A stretch of DNA of 64,000 bases from assembly GCA_021199275.1 (NCBI GenBank), contig JAJQIJ010000001.1, positions 90,473 through 154,472 on the forward strand, in the 5' to 3' direction. The notes beneath the pieces were generated by a model. The model was not told the origin of the DNA. It saw only the letters and a program-made list of their open reading frames with translations, and did no database searches. Below, in pieces: positions 46,037-53,944 of this stretch (positions within the stretch are counted from its first letter, which is position 1; every line of letters begins with the position of its first letter). The stretch comes from Clostridiales bacterium. Lineage in GTDB: Bacteria > Bacillota > Clostridia > Oscillospirales > Acutalibacteraceae. Position numbers and translations under genes: made by a program.

Positions 46037-47629
46037 ATGGAAATGTTAAAAAACTGTAATCTTGAACGCCAGACCCCGGAAGAGGCTGGCGTTGACAGCG
46101 CGGCGATTAAAGCTTTTATTGATGAAATAAACGAAAAAAAGCTTGGGCTGCAAAGCTTTACTATAGTCAGAAACAATAAAATCTGCGCGCAATGTTTCTG
46201 GAAGCCCTATGCCGCTGAATGGCCGCATGTGCTTTATTCCATGAGCAAGTCAGTAACCTCAACCGCAGTCGGCTTTGCTGTGGAAGAGGGGCTTATTCAT
46301 CTGGACGACAGGGTGTCAGACTTTTTCCCCGAATATGCCATGGCGAAACGCCCCGGCAACAGAAAGCTGACTGTTCGCATGCTGCTTACAATGCGCTCAG
46401 ACAAATTTATTACGGTTTTGGAAGAAAAGGAAAACAAAGACTGGATTAAACAGTTTTTCGCAGCCGGCTTTATTGCCCCGCCGGACACTAAATTTAATTA
46501 CATATCTGAAAACACATTTATGCTTTCCGCCATTATTTCAAAGGTTACCGGCATGAGCATGGTTGATTACCTTTACCCCAGAATGTTTGAGCCGCTGGGC
46601 ATTGAAAAGCCGTTTTGGGAACAAGACGGAAAGGGAAACAATGCCGCCGGCTGGGGGCTTTATATGCGTTCGGAAGACCTTGCAAAATTCTTTTTGCCAT
46701 ATTTAAACGGCGGAAAATGGATTGACGGCACGCAGCTCATTCCCGAAAACTGGGTAAAAGAGGCTACCAAAAAGCAAACCGACTCTGTGGGAGACGGTTA
46801 CATAGACAATATGTGCGGCTATGGCTATCAGTTTTGGCGCAATCAAGACGAAAAAAGCTTTCGCGCAGACGGGCTTTTCGGCCAGCGCTGCTATATGTTC
46901 CCGCAACACAACGCGCTGGTTGTGCTCAATTCAGGCGAAAGCGAAGACTATAAAATAATGAAAGTTTTCTGGAAACATTTCCCCAGATGTTTTCAGGATT
47001 CGCCGTTGCCGGAAAACAAACAGGCTTTTCAGGAAATGCAAAAATGCATTTCAGCATGCCAGGTTGAAAGGCTTGAAAGCGCGCCGCGCAGGGCAGACCT
47101 TGAAGCAAAAATCAGCGGCAAAAAAATTAAATGCCATTCAAACAAATATACATCTCTTATATCTATTTCAATTTATAACATGCTTTATAAAAAACCGGGA
47201 AATATAAAAGAAATGCAGTTTGACTTTACCCCGGGCGGGCTTAGCTTTACCTGGCGCGAAAAGCAAGACGTTAACACAATAAACGTTGGAATGGACGGCA
47301 GCTGGCGGCAAAGCGAAATTAATTTGCGAGATTTGCATTACCACACCTTTGCCGAAGCCGCATGGCAGGCAGACGGCAGTCTGGAACTCTGGATACGCCC
47401 GGTGGAATCTGCCCATGTAAGAAAGTGGACTTTTGTTTTCAGCGAAAACTGCAAAAACGTTAAAATTACGAACACCATGTCGCCAACGTTTGAAGAGCTG
47501 GTTATTTATTACCTGACCTTTGCGGGGCAGCCGGTAAAGCATGAAGCTTCTGAAAAATTTATTAAAAAAGCAATAGTTGACCTTGGGCTTCCGGTGCTGG
47601 AGCCTGACTTCAGCGGCAAGCTTAAATAG
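46037..47629 (+). CDS. Serine hydrolase (beta-lactamase class C family)
   Basis: LYSMSKSVTSTAVGFAVEEGLIHLDDRVSDFFPEY (SxxK). Confidence 0.92.
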   Translation: MEMLKNCNLERQTPEEAGVDSAAIKAFIDEINEKKLGLQSFTIVRNNKICAQCFWKPYAAEWPHVLYSMSKSVTSTAVGFAVEEGLIHLDDRVSDFFPEYAMAKRPGNRKLTVRMLLTMRSDKFITVLEEKENKDWIKQFFAAGFIAPPDTKFNYISENTFMLSAIISKVTGMSMVDYLYPRMFEPLGIEKPFWEQDGKGNNAAGWGLYMRSEDLAKFFLPYLNGGKWIDGTQLIPENWVKEATKKQTDSVGDGYIDNMCGYGYQFWRNQDEKSFRADGLFGQRCYMFPQHNALVVLNSGESEDYKIMKVFWKHFPRCFQDSPLPENKQAFQEMQKCISACQVERLESAPRRADLEAKISGKKIKCHSNKYTSLISISIYNMLYKKPGNIKEMQFDFTPGGLSFTWREKQDVNTINVGMDGSWRQSEINLRDLHYHTFAEAAWQADGSLELWIRPVESAHVRKWTFVFSENCKNVKITNTMSPTFEELVIYYLTFAGQPVKHEASEKFIKKAIVDLGLPVLEPDFSGKLK

Positions 47630-47770
47630 CCCATGCGTGTTTGCCGAAAGACAAGCTTTAAGTCAAATATCGGCTTAAAGTTAACCGCTGTTTTTTAAAA
47701 TATTGGCTTTGAGCAAACAGCAAACAAGCTGTGCCTGAATTCAAATAACTTTCTGTTGCACTATCAATAA

Positions 47771-47817
47771 AAACCCCTTGCGGCAGATTAAACTGCCATA
47801 AGGGGTTGCTTTAATTT
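47771..47817 (+). terminator. Intrinsic terminator
   Basis: AACCCCTTgcGGCAGattaaaCTGCCatAAGGGGTTGCTTTAATTTT. Confidence 0.75.
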
Positions 47818-47855
47818 TAATAAGTATTGGGGCAGGAGCCGGTGCCAAAGCTTAT

Positions 47856-48599
47856 TTAAGACCACTGCATTGCCTTTATGGAAAAGCCAAGGGTTGAATC
47901 AAGCTTGTTTTTTTGAATTACAGCTGTAAGCGCGCTGTATTCGCAGCCGGAAGAGTTTTCGGCGGTAACCATGGCTGTTACTTTGTAATAATTATTATTG
48001 CCCAGATATTCTATTTTCTGAATTTCAACGCTGTGCGTTGCCTGCTCGCTGAATTCAATATTAAATGTTTTAGACTCTTCGCTATAAGTTATGGGCGTGT
48101 TTTCCAGAAAAGCGCAGCTTTCGTTAAAATCTGTTACTGCACCGCCGAAATATTTGAACAGATAAATGGTGATTTCACCGTGAGACAGGCCTGTTGTTTC
48201 TTCGGGCGACTTTCTTTCAGCCATCCACACAGCAACATGGCAGGCAACTGACGCCGGCACGCCGTCTGAATTTTCAAAGCTTTCAGCATATAAATACGGC
48301 ACGCTCAGCATTTCTGTAAGCTTTTCAATGTCGCTGTCTGAAAACTGCACCGCTTCGCCGCTGTCTGTGCTCAGCGGCACACGGTCATCGTCTGCGTCAA
48401 GCATGGTAAGGGCATTTTCGGTTTCCCCCTCAGCGCCGGCGGTGTTGTTTACCACGGTGCTTTGGCCGTTATAAAGGCTGTTTTTAGCTGCAAAAATATT
48501 GGTAATAAGCCCCATTTTATTCATAACATATGCAAGCGTAAGTGTTAAAGTAATTCCGACAACGAATATCGCAACAGATTTTTTCAGCACTTTGAACAA
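47856..48599 (-). CDS. Secreted or membrane-anchored protein of unknown function
   Basis: N-terminal TM MFKVLKKSVAIFVVGITLTLTLAYV, then a 200-aa soluble domain. Confidence 0.7.
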   Translation of the reverse strand: MFKVLKKSVAIFVVGITLTLTLAYVMNKMGLITNIFAAKNSLYNGQSTVVNNTAGAEGETENALTMLDADDDRVPLSTDSGEAVQFSDSDIEKLTEMLSVPYLYAESFENSDGVPASVACHVAVWMAERKSPEETTGLSHGEITIYLFKYFGGAVTDFNESCAFLENTPITYSEESKTFNIEFSEQATHSVEIQKIEYLGNNNYYKVTAMVTAENSSGCEYSALTAVIQKNKLDSTLGFSIKAMQWS

Positions 48600-48843
48600 C
48601 TCTTTTATGAAAAATTTCTATATCTATATTTTAACACCAGGCATATATTTGTAAAGCAATATCCGACTTTTTTGAACAAATATTTAAAGTTCATTCATAA
48701 TATTTACATAATTTTAGCGGCGGCGTGTTCTTGCATGGGCGCTTTTGCATAAAAAAGCGTTGGCGCCCGACACTCAAAAAATGTTCGGCGCTGCCGTTCA
48801 GGGCATAAAACAGCTTTACATATTGCCGAAAGGGGTGTTTTTT

Positions 48844-49377
48844 TTGAAAGCTTCACTTAAGGCGGCTGCGTGCGGGCTTGTAACGGCAGCTTCAGTGGTG
48901 CTTATGTTTTTAGGCGGTGTTCTTTATATTTTTTCTTACGCCGTGCCTGTGGTTTTGGGCGTGCTGCTGTATATGTTTAAAAAAACTTTTAAAACACAGT
49001 GCGCCGCTGCGGTTTATGTTTCCACCTGCGTGCTGTCGCTGCTTTTTGTGCCGGAAAAGGAATGCGTGCTTATGTACATTTTGTTTTTCGGCTATTACCC
49101 GCTTTTTAAAGAAAAGCTTGACAAAATCAGGCCTGCATTTTTGAAATGGCTTGTTAAATTAGCTGTTTTCAATATTAGCATATTTATAATTGAACTATTG
49201 TGCGTTGTAATATTCAATATTGAATTTTTTGACGGCGGCGTTTTTTCATCTTCAATGCTTGCCATTTTTGCTGTCTGCATGAATATTTTGTTTTTGACTT
49301 ATGAATTCCTGCTGAAATACTATTTGATTTTATATGAAAAAAAGCTTGAAAAAAAGATAAAATCAATTTTCAGGTAA
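48844..49377 (+). CDS. Polytopic membrane protein of unknown function (TTG start)
   Basis: RBS AAAGGGG upstream of TTG 48844; several TM helices. Confidence 0.65.
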   Translation: MKASLKAAACGLVTAASVVLMFLGGVLYIFSYAVPVVLGVLLYMFKKTFKTQCAAAVYVSTCVLSLLFVPEKECVLMYILFFGYYPLFKEKLDKIRPAFLKWLVKLAVFNISIFIIELLCVVIFNIEFFDGGVFSSSMLAIFAVCMNILFLTYEFLLKYYLILYEKKLEKKIKSIFR

Positions 49378-49595
49378 GCCCTTTACAAAGCTCGCCCCTT
49401 TTTCCTTTCGCTGCGCCGTGGCTTTGGAATTTTTAGCGGCGGGGCTTTTTTAATACGGCGCTTTAGCCGAAATATGATATTTTATTTCGTTTTATGAAAA
49501 ACTATTGCATTATTAATTTTTATTTGCTATTATTAAAAAGTAAATATATTTTACCTGCGCTCTTTCAGGGCGCAGCGCGGAAAGGCTCTGAAAAA

Positions 49596-51422
49596 ATGAA
49601 AAAATCAATTTGTGTTGTAATGTGTTTCTTGCTTGCGGTGTCGTCTGCGTTTATGTTTGCCGGCTGTTCAAAGGCGCAGGAACTTACATATGACGTTGTG
49701 CTGATTACAGACGGCGGCACTATAAGCGACGGGTCATATAATGAAAGCGCATGGAACGGAATAGTTCAATATGCTGAAAACACCGGCGCAAGCTACAGGT
49801 ATTACCAGCCGTCTCTTGACAATGATGTGCTGACTGACGAAGTTGCGGAAAAATATATTGAACTTGCCGCTGCCGCCGGCGCCAAATATATAGTTTTGCC
49901 CACAGACGCGTTTGATTCGGTAATTGAAAGCGCGGCGCTTCTTTACCCGGACATTAATTTTATTGTGGTAGACGGTAATTACGGCACAGACAGCGACTTT
50001 CAAAATGTTATGACTGTTTCGTTTGACACTATGCAAAGCGGCTTTCTTGCCGGGTATATGGCAGTTCTTGCCGGGAACACAGAGCTGGGCTATTTCGGCT
50101 CTTTCCTGAGCGACAGCTCATCAAGCTACGGCGCGGGCTTTGTGCAGGGCGCTGCATATGCCGCAAATGAGCTTGGGCTGCCCGTAACGCTTGACTATGC
50201 AGATTATGACAGCGAAAGCCTTACATATGACTATTCGGTAACCATAACCGCGAATTATGAAAAAATAGCAGATGTTGAAGAAGACTGCTTTGTTGTAAAT
50301 GTTGTAAACGGCAGCGGCTCCGGCACTTACACAGACGGCACAAATGTAACCCTTACAGCAGACCCGGCGCCCGCCGGCATGGTGTTTGACCACTGGGAAT
50401 ATGTAAGCGACACACAGGGCGTCAAAGACAGCAAGGTAAACCTTTCCACCACGAAAAAAACAGAAACAAACCTGCTTGTTGAAAAATGTGACTGCACAAT
50501 TACCGCGGTTTATGCTGAAGCTGAATCTGAAACATATTCCGTAACGGTTATGGCTGCAAACGGCACAGACGTTTATTCGGTGCAAAATATAACGGCAGAC
50601 TCTTCATGCACAATAACCGCACCGGCAGCTGAAAGCGGCATGGTGTTTGACCACTGGGAAGACAACAGCGAAGTTTCCGGCGCATTGTTATATGAAAGCG
50701 ATTCCGCCAGCACAACGTTTGAATTTATAGACGTTTATTGCGCTGACATTGTGCTGACGCCTGTTTATGTTGAAAGCGACGCCCCAACATTTGACGTTAC
50801 GGTTGTAACAGGCGAAGGCGGCAGCGGTGAAAGCACCGGCAGCGGCTCATATCAAAGCGGCGACTATGTTGAGCTTGTTGCCGCTGTTCCGGAAGAAGGC
50901 TATATCTTTTCAAGCTGGAGCAACACAGCGTCAGACGGCTATTCGGCAGGTCTTTCGCTTGAAAATGAATATTCGGCTTCAACTTCGTTTTCCATGGTAA
51001 ACCGCTGCCAGGCAGTTGTGGAAACCATGTATGACAGCGGCGTTACGCTTGTATATGCCGCCGGGCATGATGAAATCAGCGCCGTTTCAGACGCCACATG
51101 GAATTACAGCTTTCAGCTGTGGGCAATCGGCTCTGAAAATTACCAGTCAAGCTGGACTAATTATTACACAACCACTATTAAAGATTACGGCAGCGCGGTA
51201 TTGCAGTGCCTGGAAGCTTTTGCAGGCGGCACTGTGTTTACGGCAGACTGCTCAAACGGCAGCATTTCGCTGAGCTATGTTGCAGAAGATTATCAAGATT
51301 CATATGACGCGCTTTACCAAAGCTTGGCAAACGGCGGCATAAAGTTAAACACTGTTGACAGCAGCGAAGATATTGCCGCATGTTATTCGTCCAACCTTTT
51401 GACTTTTAATTATTGGGCATAG
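49596..51422 (+). CDS. BMP/PnrA-like substrate-binding lipoprotein with inserted InlB-type repeats
   Basis: Lipobox CFLLAVSSAFMFAGCS; VVLITDGGTISDGSYNESAWNGIVQYAE; repeats YSVTVMAANGTDVYS...GMVFDHWEDNS and FDVTVVTGEGGSGES...GYIFSSWSN; BMP fold resumes at VVETMYDSGVTLVYAAG. Confidence 0.85.
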   Translation: MKKSICVVMCFLLAVSSAFMFAGCSKAQELTYDVVLITDGGTISDGSYNESAWNGIVQYAENTGASYRYYQPSLDNDVLTDEVAEKYIELAAAAGAKYIVLPTDAFDSVIESAALLYPDINFIVVDGNYGTDSDFQNVMTVSFDTMQSGFLAGYMAVLAGNTELGYFGSFLSDSSSSYGAGFVQGAAYAANELGLPVTLDYADYDSESLTYDYSVTITANYEKIADVEEDCFVVNVVNGSGSGTYTDGTNVTLTADPAPAGMVFDHWEYVSDTQGVKDSKVNLSTTKKTETNLLVEKCDCTITAVYAEAESETYSVTVMAANGTDVYSVQNITADSSCTITAPAAESGMVFDHWEDNSEVSGALLYESDSASTTFEFIDVYCADIVLTPVYVESDAPTFDVTVVTGEGGSGESTGSGSYQSGDYVELVAAVPEEGYIFSSWSNTASDGYSAGLSLENEYSASTSFSMVNRCQAVVETMYDSGVTLVYAAGHDEISAVSDATWNYSFQLWAIGSENYQSSWTNYYTTTIKDYGSAVLQCLEAFAGGTVFTADCSNGSISLSYVAEDYQDSYDALYQSLANGGIKLNTVDSSEDIAACYSSNLLTFNYWA

Positions 51423-51464
51423 CTTAGAAAATGCCGGGGTGCCCAAACGGCAAGCCCTTATTGA
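51421..51464 (+). repeat. Truncated copy R7 of the intergenic repeat
   Basis: GCTTAGAAAATGCCGGGG...AACGGCAAGCCCTTATTGAA; internal hairpins deleted. Confidence 0.5.
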
Positions 51465-51475
51465 ACAGCAAAATA

Positions 51476-51507
51476 AAACCCGCCTCGATAGAGGCGGGTA
51501 TTTCTTT
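51476..51507 (+). terminator. Bidirectional terminator
   Basis: ACCCGCCTCgataGAGGCGGGTATTTCTTT between convergent genes. Confidence 0.8.
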
Positions 51508-51525
51508 AGACTGCTTTGTGTGTTC

Positions 51526-52088
51526 TCATTGCGTCAAATGCTCTATTAAAATTTTTGTTCCCATAAAAATTAAAATCAAGCCGCCTATAAGGTGTGCTTT
51601 ATTTTCGTATTTTTCACCGAATTTGTTGCCGGCTTTCACGTCTGCCAAAGATATGACAAACGTAACGATGCCTATAATTGGCGCTATAAGCCAGATATTG
51701 ACGTTCAAAAAAGCGAAGGATATTCCGCCCGCCAGAGCGTCTATGCTTATGGCTATGGCCAAAACAATCATTGTTTTAAAGTCGACATTATCGTTGACAT
51801 TTTCAGCTCCACTGCCTTTTTTCAGCGCTTTTTTCATAATATTTGCTCCGATAACAGAGAGCAAGCCGAAAGCAATCCAGTGGTCTATTTATGTAACTAC
51901 GCTTTCAAACGTGCTTCCCAAAAAACAGCCGGCAGTCGGCATCAGGACCTGAAATATTCCTAAATACAGCCCTATGACAACCGCCTTTTTCCAATCAAGT
52001 TTTTCATTGAAAGCCCCTTGCACACGGAGACGGCGAACGCGTTCATAGCTAGCCCCAAGCCTATTAAAAAAATTTCGGCAAATCCCAT
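51526..52088 (-). pseudogene. mntP: Manganese efflux pump MntP, disrupted by a frameshift and a nonsense codon
   Basis: Minus strand: MGFAEIFLIGLGLAMNAFAVSVCKGLSMK / [frameshift in A5] / LDWKKAVVIGLYLGIFQVLMPTAGCFLGSTFESVVT*IDHWIAFGLLSVIGANIMKKAL...SIDALAGGISFAF...IGGLILIFMGTKILIEH. Confidence 0.85.
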
Positions 52089-52132
52089 AATCGCCGCTCT
52101 CCTTTTTCAGATTACGTTCCTATTTATGATTG

Positions 52133-52180
52133 CAAAAAAAGAAAAGACTTATTTGCAATTCCATATTTGCAAACAAGTCT
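52133..52180 (-). terminator. Terminator (riboswitch expression platform) upstream of mntP
   Basis: Minus: AGACTTgTTTGCAAatatggaaTTGCAAAtAAGTCTTTTCTTTTTTT. Confidence 0.75.
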
Positions 52181-52261
52181 CGTAATTTAAAATAAAACCA
52201 GATATATTTATCAGTATGTTGACTCTATTATGTATTAAATATGCTAACTACTCCCTCATTT
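52171..52261 (-). promoter_or_regulatory. Putative yybP-ykoY (manganese) riboswitch
   Basis: Minus: AAATGAGGGAGTAG...GTCAACATAC...ACGAGACTTGTTT. P1 arms AAATGAG/CTTGTTT pair; the 3' P1 arm overlaps the terminator stem; sits upstream of mntP. Confidence 0.65.
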
Positions 52262-52267
52262 AGCAAA

Positions 52268-52297
52268 ATTATACTACTGCCTCTTGCCGCTTGTCAA
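52268..52297 (-). promoter_or_regulatory. Promoter upstream of riboswitch-mntP
   Basis: Minus TTGACA-N18-TATAAT. Confidence 0.75.
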
Positions 52298-52310
52298 TAT
52301 ATTTTTTGAT

Positions 52311-52347
52311 AAAAAAGCCGCCGCGAGCTTAATATTCGCGGCGGCTT
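52311..52347 (-). terminator. Terminator for ADP-ribosylglycohydrolase gene
   Basis: AAAGCCGCCGCGAatattaagcTCGCGGCGGCTTTTTT on minus strand. Confidence 0.8.
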
Positions 52348-52404
52348 TGTCGTTACGGCTGCTTCATCAACATTCAAACGCGCCTCGAAAGGCACGGTGC
52401 CTTT

Positions 52405-53943
52405 TTAACGAGTGTAATGTGAAACCGTTTTATCAATAAGCTGCTCGATTGGAATTGTGTGTTTTCCGCAGATTGTTGTTTCAAGAGTAGAATTAAGGGG
52501 CGCCGTCCACTTTTCCTTTATCGCCTTGCGACCTAGAAATGCGCCGAGAACGGAGCCAACGGTCGCGCCGTTGCAGTCTGTATCAAAACCGGTTTGTACG
52601 GCAATGCAGACAGCTTTGTCAAAATCATTAGGATAAGATATGAGCGCAGCGGTTACAATCATGGCATTAGGAATTGTGTGAACAGCTATGCGTTCAAGCG
52701 ACGCATCATATTTGCTGCCGATATAACGTAAAATTTCGTTGCAGGTTTTACCGTCGGTATGCATTTTTAAGACGGCCTTTATTGCCTCAAAAAGACGAGA
52801 AGTGGCCGGAATAACAGAAAGCCCGGCATTTACTGCCTGCTCTATTGTCTCACTGCCAAAGGCTGCTGCGATTGTTGCTGCGATATACATTTCGCCGTAT
52901 ATTCCGTTTTTAGTGTGAGAAAGTGCGGCGTCACGAAAAGCCATATCTGCGGCCGTTTCCGGGTCGCAGGGATTTATATATCCAAAGTAGTCGCCCCTGA
53001 TTTGCGCGCCTATCCACTCGCGATAGACATTTTTATATTTTGCCGTTGTGGGCGGGACCAGTCCGTTGCATAGATTTATAAAAGCGATTCTTTCGGCTGT
53101 ACAGTAAGGAGATTTTGGTTGAAGAGACATCCAAAGCTCACCAACGTCATTTGTCTTAAAATCCCTGCCGTATTTATCTATAAGCATTTGCGCCATGACT
53201 GTATAGTTTGTATCGTCGTCAAAAACAGCAAACCCCATCTCGTCTGCAAGAAGTGATTGCGCAACAAAATTTACCTGTTTTATGCTTTCGCCTGAAAAAT
53301 CCTTTTTGCATATATATCTGTCCATGGGATAGTTGTTTGATACCTTCAGTATATCCTCAATCTCTTTCGGTAAATATCCTTCAATCGGCTTTCCCAGGAT
53401 ACAGCCGCAAATTCTGCCATACCATGCTCCGGCAGCCATGTTTCTGTATTTTTCCTTGTCGTCAGGTGCTTTTAAAACAGGCCTGAGGTTTTTGTCACAC
53501 AGTTTTTTAATTTCTTCAAGGTCTGATGGCTCGTTATACTTATAATGAGCTGTTATGCTGTAGTTCTGAGAAAGTCTGAACAGGATATCGCAAAGCGTTT
53601 CTTTCAGAACGCCTTCTTCCATTTGCGCCGCTTTTTCGTAGAATTCTCGGTAAGGCTCAACATCAAAGCCTTCGTCGGCAAGCTGAGCAAACTCATTCAT
53701 TATGTTTTTTGAAAACGATTCCCATGACGGTCTTCCCACATAGTCTATTTCACAATTCGGAATTTCGTCCGTAATAAGGCCGTAGGTTGAATAAATTTTT
53801 TCATATTCCGCAGGATTTGGTTCTGCGTCGCCGTTTTCCCACGCAATATAGTCCTTTTCGGGCAAATCGGCTTTTTTTGCGAATTCTTCTGCTGTGATAC
53901 CTTCTTTCAGGCGCAGCAGAGCAAGCTGATTACTGATTTTCAT
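52405..53943 (-). CDS. ADP-ribosylglycohydrolase (DraG/ARH family) with N-terminal Cro/C1-type HTH
   Basis: FDDDTNYTVMAQML and GFDTDCNGATVGSVLGAFLG metal motifs; AGAWYGRICGCILGKPIEGY; N-term LALLRLKEGITAEEFAKKADLPEKDYIAWENG. Confidence 0.88.
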   Translation of the reverse strand: MKISNQLALLRLKEGITAEEFAKKADLPEKDYIAWENGDAEPNPAEYEKIYSTYGLITDEIPNCEIDYVGRPSWESFSKNIMNEFAQLADEGFDVEPYREFYEKAAQMEEGVLKETLCDILFRLSQNYSITAHYKYNEPSDLEEIKKLCDKNLRPVLKAPDDKEKYRNMAAGAWYGRICGCILGKPIEGYLPKEIEDILKVSNNYPMDRYICKKDFSGESIKQVNFVAQSLLADEMGFAVFDDDTNYTVMAQMLIDKYGRDFKTNDVGELWMSLQPKSPYCTAERIAFINLCNGLVPPTTAKYKNVYREWIGAQIRGDYFGYINPCDPETAADMAFRDAALSHTKNGIYGEMYIAATIAAAFGSETIEQAVNAGLSVIPATSRLFEAIKAVLKMHTDGKTCNEILRYIGSKYDASLERIAVHTIPNAMIVTAALISYPNDFDKAVCIAVQTGFDTDCNGATVGSVLGAFLGRKAIKEKWTAPLNSTLETTICGKHTIPIEQLIDKTVSHYTR

Positions 53944-53944
53944 G

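Noticed and set aside
51431-51963. Plus-strand ORFs 51431-51952 and 51592-51963
   Set aside because: Antisense to the mntP pseudogene; opened by its decay, no family match.
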